From contig DCAE01000013.1 in the NCBI GenBank assembly GCA_002311385.1, forward strand, positions 1 through 14,071: a stretch of 14,071 nt of DNA. The letters run 5' to 3'. This document shows positions 1 through 6,272 of the stretch, one piece after another. Within the stretch, counting starts at the first letter, position 1, and each line of letters starts with the position of its first letter. Made by a program: the position numbers and the translations under genes. The notes beneath the pieces were generated by a model. The model searched no databases and had not been told where the DNA came from. It was given only the letters and a program-made list of their open reading frames with translations. This DNA is from Dehalococcoidia bacterium UBA1141. GTDB lineage: Bacteria > Chloroflexota > Dehalococcoidia > Lucifugimonadales > UBA3495.

Positions 1-1383
1 GACTGTCAACGAAAGATCAGACTCGATGGTAACTCCAGCGTATGGCGCGACCGCTTTATTAAACAAGGCGATTTCCGTGGGACCTACCCGTTTGATCCAG
101 TTGGGCAGTATTCGTCCCAGTACGACATCGTTGAAGATGAACTCCTTCATGGCGTCATCGTATGGGATGTACTCCATGCCAGCATCTTCGTTGACGCTGA
201 TTGCCGTGGTGTTCCAGACGGCTGCCAGGCGGAGGTTTTCCAACTCCATTATGGCGCCCTCTTCGATGATGATGTCCTGAAGGTCTGAGGGAATCTTGTC
301 CCAGACGTCCCCGTTCATGGTCTCGAATCCCATGGGCATGGAGATGAACGGGCCCACGAGATAGTCGGTTACTTCATACCACCGTTGGCCGTAACCTGCG
401 TGGCCTCCGGTGACGCCAGCGTTCAAGATTCCTCTTTCCATTGCCGTGTACACCTCGGCAAAGGCCATGAACTGACCCTCACCGCCCAGACCGTTGATGG
501 CGTCGGTCATGGTGGTGCCGTGGCTCCGGGTCTTCAGTCCCGCGAAGTCCTCCGGTGTGCGGAGTGGTCGGGTGGAGAAGAAGAACTGGTCGTTGCCACC
601 GTACCAGATGTGGTAAATCAGCTTGCCGCCGCCGGTGTTGGCTTCCATGGCGGTATCCAATTCAGTCAACATGGATGTGTTGGACAGGTGCTCGGATTTG
701 GGGTCTTCCCAAATACCCCACATGTAGATGATGTCAATCAAGGGCATGGTGCCGCCCACATAGGCGGGCTGAATCTGAGCGAAGGATATGGTGCCGTCAT
801 CAATCAGGGAGATCATGTCCGCACCGGACAATCCCAATTCTGGGAAGCTGCTGACCGTAATGTCCACCTGACCGTTGGTGCGCTTAAAGACGTTCTTGAC
901 GAAGTACTCCATCTGAAGCACGCAGGGCAGAAGCGCCCGGTTGATACAGGCGTACTGGATGTCGATATCCTCACCGGTGGTTGTCAGCTCGGTGGGGTCG
1001 GTGAATTTCGCTTTTTCCAACAGCGAAGTGTAGTAATCCGTTTTGAAGAGCCAACTGAATTCCTGGAGCATCTCTATGGGAACCATGTTGCCTTCGGCAC
1101 CCATAGAACCGTCACCAGGGGCCAGGCCGACCAACTGACTCAGGTCGCCCACGTAGATGGCGCCGGGTCCGCCGGCCAGTTTGGCTGCTATGTCTTTCAA
1201 CGTAATTGAGCTTGATTGGGCCTGTGCCGCCGGGGCCTTTGCCGCCGGAGCACTGGTCGCAGCCGGTGCCGCTGGGGCGGTCGTTGTCACAGCAGCAGGC
1301 GCCGCTGCTTTGTCATCGCCGCCACACGCCGCTAGAACCAGAATCAATAGTCCAATCAGGCTAAAGATCAAATACTTTTTCAT
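1..1383 (-). CDS. dctP: TRAP transporter substrate-binding lipoprotein, DctP family (C-terminus cut by window edge)
   Basis: This is the extracytoplasmic binding protein of a tripartite (TRAP) transporter, which hands an organic solute, usually a carboxylate, to DctQ/DctM membrane partners. The frame is open from ATG at 1383 to the left edge (461 codons, no stop seen). A GGAGG at 1390-1394 sits seven bases upstream of the start. Residues 1-20 form a lipoprotein signal peptide with lipobox LAAC (Cys20). An Ala/Pro/Thr-rich tether follows to about residue 56. The DctP-like fold starts near residue 138 and includes the family stretch RTPEDFAGLKTRSHG (Arg286 in the GLKxR motif) and an FAEVYTAMERG segment. 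Residues about 57-137 are an extra module that I do not recognise. The DctQ/DctM genes are not in view and may lie to the left. The adjacent divergent LysR gene is its likely regulator. Family is confident; the ligand is unknown. Confidence 0.9.
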   Translation of the reverse strand, partial: MKKYLIFSLIGLLILVLAACGGDDKAAAPAAVTTTAPAAPAATSAPAAKAPAAQAQSSSITLKDIAAKLAGGPGAIYVGDLSQLVGLAPGDGSMGAEGNMVPIEMLQEFSWLFKTDYYTSLLEKAKFTDPTELTTTGEDIDIQYACINRALLPCVLQMEYFVKNVFKRTNGQVDITVSSFPELGLSGADMISLIDDGTISFAQIQPAYVGGTMPLIDIIYMWGIWEDPKSEHLSNTSMLTELDTAMEANTGGGKLIYHIWYGGNDQFFFSTRPLRTPEDFAGLKTRSHGTTMTDAINGLGGEGQFMAFAEVYTAMERGILNAGVTGGHAGYGQRWYEVTDYLVGPFISMPMGFETMNGDVWDKIPSDLQDIIIEEGAIMELENLRLAAVWNTTAISVNEDAGMEYIPYDDAMKEFIFNDVVLGRILPNWIKRVGPTEIALFNKAVAPYAGVTIESDLSLTV

Positions 1384-1492
1384 TGAAATCCTCCAACAAT
1401 ATGCTTCCTTTTCGCAATGGATTTGTCCCAGGTGAACAACATCCCGGAGATTCCTGCTTAGGCCATGAGTCGGTTTCTAATATGCCCACGAT

Positions 1493-1540
1493 GAATTCTC
1501 AATCGAATTCCACAGTGAATTCCATAGAGAAATCCATGAA
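1493..1540. repeat. Four 12-bp direct repeats in the transporter leader
   Basis: Units start at 1493, 1505, 1517 and 1529. Three begin GAATTC and the fourth GAAATC; units 3 and 4 also share a CCAT/CAT continuation. The 12-bp spacing is exact with no gaps. The array lies just downstream of the predicted minus-strand transcription start (about 1542), so it would be the first ~50 bases of the transporter mRNA or an operator array at +1. Seen directly; the role is inference. Confidence 0.7.
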
Positions 1541-1548
1541 GTCAGGGG

Positions 1549-1577
1549 ATTATATTTATTCAAGTATTATCAGTCAA
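1549..1577 (-). promoter_or_regulatory. Predicted sigma70-like promoter for the TRAP binding-protein gene
   Basis: On the minus strand the -35 hexamer TTGACT (1577-1572) and a perfect -10 hexamer TATAAT (1554-1549) are separated by 17 bases. The predicted start near 1542 gives a leader of about 160 bases before the ATG at 1383. Match quality is high, but the region is AT-rich, so some chance matches are expected. Confidence 0.6.
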
Positions 1578-1602
1578 TACAAGCATATATGATATGTTGT
1601 TA

Positions 1603-1616
1603 ATTGATATATCAAT
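1603..1616. promoter_or_regulatory. 14-bp perfect palindrome upstream of the transporter promoter
   Basis: ATTGATATATCAAT is a perfect palindrome centred about 67 bases upstream of the predicted transporter start site (about 1542). LysR-type activators typically bind a dyad near -65, so this is a candidate activator site. It differs in sequence from the dyads next to the LysR gene, so binding by the same regulator is uncertain. Confidence 0.4.
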
Positions 1617-1873
1617 AAATCAAATAATGTATGTATATGCATTACGAAAATCGAATAATAGGGTTTGCTAATCTCAAAAAAACGGAGAATACGAACGAAT
1701 ACCGTAAATATTCATATAACCATTCTTTAATTGGTCAGATACTTGTCACTACTCACTGGTTTGCTATTTCATGCGTCTTCAGCGCTTTTAGTTGTATTAC
1801 GCGTGTAAGATTCGTGCTTCACAGCATTAATTCTACAGCTATCCCTATCTAAGAACCTGCAGTGCGGATATCC

Positions 1874-1901
1874 TTGACTCCAAAGTGATTGTAACTATAA
1901 C
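1874..1901 (+). promoter_or_regulatory. Predicted sigma70-like promoter of the LysR gene
   Basis: TTGACT (1874-1879) and TATAAC (1896-1901) are separated by 16 bases and each matches the consensus at five of six positions. The predicted start near 1908 leaves a leader of about 80 bases. The -10 box lies inside the TGTAA/TTACA dyad array, which fits negative autoregulation. Confidence 0.5.
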
Positions 1902-1916
1902 ATTACAAACTGTAAT
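1890..1916. promoter_or_regulatory. Candidate LysR-type operator: three alternating TGTAA/TTACA half-sites
   Basis: TGTAA (1890-1894), TTACA (1903-1907) and TGTAA (1911-1915) form two overlapping dyads. One is TGTAA-N8-TTACA. The other is the perfect palindrome ATTACA-AAC-TGTAAT (1902-1916), which contains a T-N11-A LysR box (T1903, A1915). The sites cover the -10 box and start point of the predicted LysR promoter. Dyads are seen directly; the binding protein is inferred. Confidence 0.5.
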
Positions 1917-1941
1917 ATCTAAGCCTCGAAATATCACAAAT

Positions 1942-1970
1942 TGATTACTGGTCACTGGCACAGGTAATCA
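1942..1970. repeat. Inverted repeat TGATTAC-N15-GTAATCA before the LysR start
   Basis: Perfect 7-bp arms separated by 15 bases end 18 bases before the LysR ATG. They share the GTAAT core with the upstream dyads. This could be a further operator or an mRNA hairpin near the ribosome binding site. Confidence 0.4.
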
Positions 1971-1988
1971 CACAAAAGGCGAATCAGC

Positions 1989-2879
1989 ATGCAGATACCC
2001 CAACTCGTGAGCTTCTATCATGTGGCCCGTCTTCGAAGCGTCACCCAAGCAGCGAAGACGTTGAGGTTGGGCCAGCCGGCCGTTACCAATCATCTGAAGA
2101 AGTTGGAGAAAGAATTAGGTGTAGTGCTCTTTGACCGGGTTCATCGACCGATTCAGCTCACCTCGGAAGGTTCTACAATCCTCGAAATGATTGCGCCGGT
2201 TGTGAACGGATTAGACGCACTAAAGACCTACCTCAATCACTCCCGTGAGGGTGGGTCGTTGACGATAGCTGCGTTTTCCGAACTTGTTATGTATCCGTTG
2301 CCAAAGTTGGTGCAAAATTTTCGGGTCAAATACCCTGATGTACTCGTTCGCTTAGTGTCACGGACGCACGCCGAGATGCTGCAGTTGATTAAGTCGGGGG
2401 AAGCTGACATTGCGCTGTCCGGCGCTCCCTCGATTGCCGACCCTTCATTAGAATTTACCGAGCTATTCCGGACCAGAACCGTATTGGTGGCGCCGTTGGG
2501 TCATGAGTTATTGAACCGGGCTCCAGTTCAATTCTCCGACATTGGACAGTTCCCGTTGTTGCTCTACAATCCGGGAACCATAATCCGATCACGGTTACAG
2601 CGAAACATGGAGGACCTGGGAATCAACTACAACGTGGCCTTGGAACTGGAAAATGCGGAAATCGTCAAGAGATACGTGCAGGTGGGTATGGGCGTGTCGA
2701 TAGTGGGAGATATGGTTTTAGAACCGGAGGACTATCAGAAGATGGGAGTTATAGAGATAGACCATCTACTGCCCGATGTCACCATCGGTTTACATACGCT
2801 TAAAGGGAGATTCCAGAGTCAACCGGCGCTAAACTTTATCCAGGCTCTGAAGACCGATCTGATGGGCCCAAAAGTTTAG
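1989..2879 (+). CDS. LysR-family transcriptional regulator
   Basis: A 296-residue LysR-type regulator, the normal family length. The N-terminal winged helix-turn-helix spans about residues 1-60. The recognition motif SVTQAAKTLRLGQPAVTNHL (18-36) is followed by KKLEKELGVVLFDR, the usual wing of this family. From about residue 90 onward is the periplasmic-binding-like effector domain (EADIALSG, GMGVSIVGDMV). The ATG is preceded by AAAAGG at 1974-1979, nine bases away. The gene is divergent from the TRAP binding protein and convergent with the aldolase operon, so its likely targets are its own promoter and the transporter, possibly also the aldolases. The effector is unknown. Nothing is missing or broken. 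Confidence 0.95.
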   Translation: MQIPQLVSFYHVARLRSVTQAAKTLRLGQPAVTNHLKKLEKELGVVLFDRVHRPIQLTSEGSTILEMIAPVVNGLDALKTYLNHSREGGSLTIAAFSELVMYPLPKLVQNFRVKYPDVLVRLVSRTHAEMLQLIKSGEADIALSGAPSIADPSLEFTELFRTRTVLVAPLGHELLNRAPVQFSDIGQFPLLLYNPGTIIRSRLQRNMEDLGINYNVALELENAEIVKRYVQVGMGVSIVGDMVLEPEDYQKMGVIEIDHLLPDVTIGLHTLKGRFQSQPALNFIQALKTDLMGPKV

Positions 2880-2912
2880 GTTTGCGGTCAAACTATTGTT
2901 GCTGGCCTATTC

Positions 2913-2947
2913 CCGACCCTGCTTTCAGCTATCTGGCCTGGGGTCGG
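2913..2947. terminator. Possible hairpin between convergent genes
   Basis: CCGACCC (2913-2919) and GGGTCGG (2941-2947) can pair across the 45-bp gap between the LysR stop and the end of the last aldolase gene. There is no T tract on either side and the loop is about 21 bases. It could slow transcription in both directions, but this is weak evidence for a terminator. Confidence 0.25.
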
Positions 2948-3869
2948 CTTCTCCCGCCAGCAGCAGAGCCTCTCTCTTCTGATCGTCCCTGGTTTTGCAC
3001 GCCGCTGCCATGGCCAGCACGTCTTTAGCCCACTCATCCACCGGCACATCTATCATGCGCCCGTGGAAAGGCACCGCTGCCGTACCGGCGGCGATAGCCT
3101 GGGCGAATATCTCACGTACCTGCGTGTAGTAATCCACCTGGGATTGGGTGGGAGTCAATGCTGTGTTGACCGGCTCTACCCAACTGGGATGAGGGCAAAG
3201 TATTCCTCGGAATCCCAGGTTCTTCGAGTCGGTGGCAATCTGCAGCATCTCTTCAGCGGAGGGGAACCTGGGCTGTGTGCCCATAGGGTGGGTCACACCC
3301 ACCGGCTGCACTCCGGCGGCGATGGCCTCGACGACCAGCCGTCCACGAGCATAAACGAAGGGGTCCTGGTCGGGTAGGGGAGTTATGCCCAGACTGGCGG
3401 ATAAATCGCTCTCGTCCAAGGCCACTTGGGTAACCCTAGGGTCTGCTTGTATTATTTCCCGAATTTTCCATAAGGCCCTGGCCGACTCCAAAAGCAACAC
3501 CATCTGTACTGAACCTTTTTCCAGGCCCCGGCTGCCTTCCATCTTCCCAATTATCTCGGAGGCTTCTTGTACCTCCTCCGGCGACTCCACCCTTGATAGG
3601 ACTATCCCGGCCAAGCCCGGCCACACGGAAGCTTCAATATCGGCTTGGGCGTAGGATTTGTTGACCCTGACGAATACCTCGCTGGCGCCTCTGGCAGCGA
3701 CCCTGATGGCGTCTTTTACGTTGGTCCTAGCCTCTTCCTTACGGTAATCCACCACCGAGTCTTCCAGATCCAAGGTTACCGCATCAGCATTGTGACGCCA
3801 GGCTCCTTGGAGAAAGTGGGAATTGGTGATTGGCACAATCAGGTTGGACCTGCGGACAAGAATGGACAT
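2925..3869 (-). CDS. HpcH/HpaI aldolase family protein, CitE-like (third gene of aldolase operon)
   Basis: A 314-residue TIM-barrel C-C lyase of the citrate lyase beta/malyl-CoA lyase (CitE-like) family. These enzymes cleave or form a bond between an acyl-CoA and a keto acid, using Mg2+. Family landmarks are all present: LDLEDSV (33-39), the substrate Arg in FVRVN (Arg68), metal-site Glu128 in LLESA, Asp155 in ESDLSASLG and a C-terminal GRMIDVP loop. The start is ATG at 3869 with AAGGAA at 3876-3881 (reverse strand). It lies 79 bases after the preceding paralogue in the same direction and is probably co-transcribed. The C-terminal end is convergent with the LysR gene. It appears catalytically competent; the substrate cannot be assigned. 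Confidence 0.9.
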   Translation of the reverse strand: MSILVRRSNLIVPITNSHFLQGAWRHNADAVTLDLEDSVVDYRKEEARTNVKDAIRVAARGASEVFVRVNKSYAQADIEASVWPGLAGIVLSRVESPEEVQEASEIIGKMEGSRGLEKGSVQMVLLLESARALWKIREIIQADPRVTQVALDESDLSASLGITPLPDQDPFVYARGRLVVEAIAAGVQPVGVTHPMGTQPRFPSAEEMLQIATDSKNLGFRGILCPHPSWVEPVNTALTPTQSQVDYYTQVREIFAQAIAAGTAAVPFHGRMIDVPVDEWAKDVLAMAAACKTRDDQKREALLLAGEADPRPDS

Positions 3870-3948
3870 GGTAATTTCCTTAGAGCAATTAAACTAAACT
3901 AAACGCGACCAAACCGAGGCGGCATCGCTGGTAGCTGATGGCTAAATG

Positions 3949-4899
3949 CTAAACGGGCTCTTCGCCTACTCTGGCAACGGCTTCGGCTTTCTCCCGGTCC
4001 CTCTCTTGGCAGAGTCGGCGCCAATCCAACAAATCTTGGGCCCGCGCCGCTTCGTGTTGATCAATGACCAGACCGTTCACGTTGGACCAGGAATCCCCGG
4101 AATCGACTAATTCCCGGTACTGCTCCAATAGGTTTTGTGCATCAGTTGCTTCTTCCTCTGTGGGTGTAAATCCCCGGTTTTGGGGATCAACCACGTTGGG
4201 GTGCAATCCACCGCCAACCCGAAATCCGCACTTCCTGGCGGCTTCGGCTTCCTGATACGCCCGGTCAGGGTCGCTGACGCTGCCCGTGGTGTTGGCGGTG
4301 AAGGGGGCAGTGTGGACTTCCTGGTTCAAAGCCCTAGCCGCTAGCTCAGTCTCACCTTTGCCATACACAAACTGGTCGAATCCCACGAACATCTCAACAC
4401 CCAGGTCCCGGGACATGTCATAACCGGTTGCGCCGCCGAACTCCCTTACCCTAGGGCTGGCAGAGGCAATCTGGTAGGCGTTGGCGACCCCTATCGCCGT
4501 TTCAATATTGGCCCCGATTTCCACGGTGCCGGGACGTATGCCCCGCTCCCTCTCCAGACGGGTTATTATCCGGTCCAGTTTCTCAATCTCCCAGCCGTAC
4601 TCGGCCTTTGGGTAATTGACCTTGCTAAGCCCAGGCCAAATAATGGCCTCCAAGTCGGCTTCTACTAGGTCGTGGTTTATCCTAGTGAAAGCCTCTGCCC
4701 CGCCCTTGGTCACGTTGGGTATGGCGTCTTTTATCAGTCCTCTAGCGTAGCCCTTCAAGTTCTGAGGGACCGAGTCTTCCAGGTCCAAATTAATGAAGTC
4801 GCAACCCCTGCGCCAAGCATTGTCCACGAATCGTGGCGTGACCACAGGCATGGTCAATCCAGACCTGCGCACTTTCCTATTTCCAAACTGTTGCGGCAT
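3949..4899 (-). CDS. HpcH/HpaI aldolase family protein, CitE-like (second gene of aldolase operon)
   Basis: A 316-residue CitE-like aldolase, same family and fold as its two neighbours. Visible motifs are LDLEDSV (38-44), Arg73 in FTRIN, Glu133 in NIETA, Asp161 in YDMSRDLG and a VID motif near the C-terminus. A longer frame opens at 5004, but I place the start at the ATG at 4899. It has AGGGAG five to six bases upstream, gives the same length as the paralogues (314 and 315 residues) and removes a 50-base overlap with the upstream gene. The extra 35 residues of the long form are basic, polar and unlike the family. The gap to the upstream gene is then 55 bases. It appears catalytically competent; the substrate is unknown. 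Confidence 0.88.
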   Translation of the reverse strand: MPQQFGNRKVRRSGLTMPVVTPRFVDNAWRRGCDFINLDLEDSVPQNLKGYARGLIKDAIPNVTKGGAEAFTRINHDLVEADLEAIIWPGLSKVNYPKAEYGWEIEKLDRIITRLERERGIRPGTVEIGANIETAIGVANAYQIASASPRVREFGGATGYDMSRDLGVEMFVGFDQFVYGKGETELAARALNQEVHTAPFTANTTGSVSDPDRAYQEAEAARKCGFRVGGGLHPNVVDPQNRGFTPTEEEATDAQNLLEQYRELVDSGDSWSNVNGLVIDQHEAARAQDLLDWRRLCQERDREKAEAVARVGEEPV

Positions 4900-4954
4900 C
4901 AACGCTCCCTGACAAAGTGTATCTAGTATCCGCTGTATTTCAGAGCTCCTGTGC

Positions 4955-5902
4955 TCACGGCGCTGGGACTGGTTTGCCTTCGAAGGCCGCTTCTTTGGAT
5001 TCATCTCTCAGCGTGCAATTCACTCCCAAATCTATCAACGACTGGGCCTGAGCCGCAGTGCCACGGTCAATGAGCCGTTCATCCCATTTGACAACCGCCA
5101 TTCCCTGGGACACTCCGTCCCGGTAGGCTTCAAGCAGGCTGCCAGCAGCACTGACTTCAAAATCCGTAGGCGTAAATGCCTGATTCAGAGGCCCTACTTG
5201 TTCCGCATTGATGCACATCGAACCCTTGAATCCGATAGCCCGGCCGCGAAAACCTGCCGTATAGGTGTTCTCAGGCTTAGCCAGCAATCCCCGGTCCGGG
5301 TCCCGCCACCAAGCGCCCAGAGGGACCACCCCCGCAGCATTGGACAAGGTTATCAAGCGCTGCATCAGGTATTGCATCAGGTGGATTTCGCCAGAGGGCT
5401 CAGAGCGCAGGTCCATGACCAGGTCGGCCCGGCCCAATGTCATTCCCCAGACCCTGGGGCTGGCAACGGCAATCTCGTATCCCTGATGATTGCCCTGGGC
5501 TGTTTCCAAGGCGGCCACTATCTCCAAGCTCTTAGGCAAAAGGCCGCGTTCCTCTTCAAGTTGCTTTAAGAGCTGGTGGGCCTCTTCCATCTGTTGAGGA
5601 GATTCTATCTTGGAGATTACGATGCCGGCCAAGTCTGGCCATACCGAAGCCCGCAGGTCGGCGTAAATCAGTTCCGGGTCCACTTGTACAAAGACCTCTG
5701 CGCCTCCGGCAGTCACTATTTGAATCGAGTCTTCGATTGTCTCTCGGGCCAAAGGTTTGTCGGCCTCCGGGACCAACTCGGCCAGGTCCAAGACAATTAC
5801 GTCGGCACCCGAAAGGTGGGCCGTCCGGACTAATTCTACGTTGGAGGCAGGAACTAGCAACCAGGATCTTCGTATTTTTTGGAGTGGGCCCCTGTGTATC
5901 AA
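4955..5902 (-). CDS. Divergent HpcH/HpaI aldolase family protein, CitE-like (first gene of aldolase operon)
   Basis: A 315-residue member of the CitE-like HpcH/HpaI family starting at a TTG codon (5902), supported by GGAGG at 5910-5914, seven bases upstream. The overall fold is recognisable and the metal-site positions Glu133 (ALETA) and Asp160 (RADLVMDL) remain, as does a C-terminal LID. Two conserved blocks are altered. The LDLEDSV signature of the siblings is LDLAELV (38-44), and the substrate Arg of the RVN/RIN motif is Gln73 (FVQVD). In CitE-type enzymes that Arg contacts the keto/carboxylate substrate, so this copy probably has a changed substrate or reduced catalysis. It may serve as a structural or regulatory partner of its two siblings. 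It is the promoter-proximal gene of the operon. Confidence 0.88.
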   Translation of the reverse strand: MIHRGPLQKIRRSWLLVPASNVELVRTAHLSGADVIVLDLAELVPEADKPLARETIEDSIQIVTAGGAEVFVQVDPELIYADLRASVWPDLAGIVISKIESPQQMEEAHQLLKQLEEERGLLPKSLEIVAALETAQGNHQGYEIAVASPRVWGMTLGRADLVMDLRSEPSGEIHLMQYLMQRLITLSNAAGVVPLGAWWRDPDRGLLAKPENTYTAGFRGRAIGFKGSMCINAEQVGPLNQAFTPTDFEVSAAGSLLEAYRDGVSQGMAVVKWDERLIDRGTAAQAQSLIDLGVNCTLRDESKEAAFEGKPVPAP

Positions 5903-6062
5903 CTGGTTACCTCCAGCAGAGGAAATTCGTAGATAGAAGCGGAGAGGGGACTATTCCATCGCTTTGATACAGCACAACTCGGCGAACACCAGGCCACGGA
6001 GGAACACCACTTCCAGGGCGAATCTGGCGATATAGTATAATGTGTCTTCCAGTGGTCGGCGT

Positions 6063-6073
6063 GCCTACAGGCT
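6063..6073 (+). repeat. Left copy of GCCTACAGGCT element flanking the CHAT-like gene
   Basis: The exact 11-mer GCCTACAGGCT recurs in the same orientation at 10087-10097, just after the stop of the CHAT-like gene. Both copies are preceded by GGCG (one base apart here) and followed within about 20 bases by GCGGCG. It could be a dispersed intergenic repeat or a boundary of an inserted cassette. Confidence 0.4.
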
Positions 6074-6165
6074 TGTTAGCGGCGGCCCGTCGCTCGGCCA
6101 CAACCTACCAACGGCTTCTTTTTAAATGATGGCTGGTTAACAGATGGCTCGCTGGTAGATGGATG

Positions 6166-6194
6166 ATTGTACCCCCGCGCCTATTGGTTGACAA
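6166..6194 (-). promoter_or_regulatory. Predicted sigma70-like promoter of the aldolase operon
   Basis: On the minus strand TTGTCA (6194-6189) and TACAAT (6171-6166) are separated by exactly 17 bases, each with five of six consensus matches. The predicted start near 6159 gives an unusually long leader of about 255 bases before the TTG start at 5902. Confidence 0.5.
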
Positions 6195-6272
6195 GAAACT
6201 TGATTAATGAACCCACCTTAGATAAATGCCAAAGACTAAATCCAAAAATTAAACCTGAGCCGAGGAGCACTG

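Larger units (their letters stand above)
1384..1988. other. AT-rich divergent intergenic regulatory region between transporter and LysR genes
   Basis: About 600 bases without a convincing gene, much richer in A+T than the flanking coding DNA. Short open frames here lack a ribosome binding site and family-like sequence. The region holds one promoter-like site facing each way, a 12-bp tandem repeat, a 14-bp palindrome and two further inverted repeats, listed separately. This is the expected control region for a LysR gene and its divergent target. Confidence 0.7.
5903..6272. other. Divergent intergenic region between aldolase operon and CHAT-like gene
   Basis: About 370 bases without a convincing gene. 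It holds the predicted minus-strand promoter (6166-6194) and an aldolase leader of about 255 bases. It also has three degenerate 15-base units beginning GATGG at 6128, 6143 and 6158. One copy of an 11-bp element (6063-6073) recurs after the CHAT-like gene. I see no tRNA, known riboswitch or clear plus-strand promoter. Confidence 0.55.

Noticed and set aside
385..1209. Long plus-strand open frame of 274 codons
   Set aside because: It is antisense to the well-supported TRAP binding-protein frame, has no family-like sequence and is explained by codon bias of the minus-strand gene.
1493..1540. 12-bp repeats as a CRISPR array or plasmid iterons
   Set aside because: Units are contiguous without spacers and too short for CRISPR, and no replication initiator gene is near.
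1631..1852. 73-codon plus-strand frame in the AT-rich spacer
   Set aside because: No ribosome binding site, odd composition and no recognisable domain; it lies in a regulatory region where chance frames are expected.
4900..5004. Upstream extension of the second aldolase gene (start at 5004)
   Set aside because: It would overlap the upstream gene by 50 bases and add 35 non-family residues, while ATG 4899 has a good AGGGAG site and gives the family length.
5907..6101. 64-codon minus-strand frame within the aldolase leader
   Set aside because: No clear ribosome binding site and proline/arginine-rich sequence typical of chance frames; not enough to call a leader peptide.
6188..6193. Perfect TTGACA on the plus strand upstream of the CHAT-like gene
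   Set aside because: No acceptable -10 hexamer at 16-18 bases; the same bases serve a better matched minus-strand promoter.
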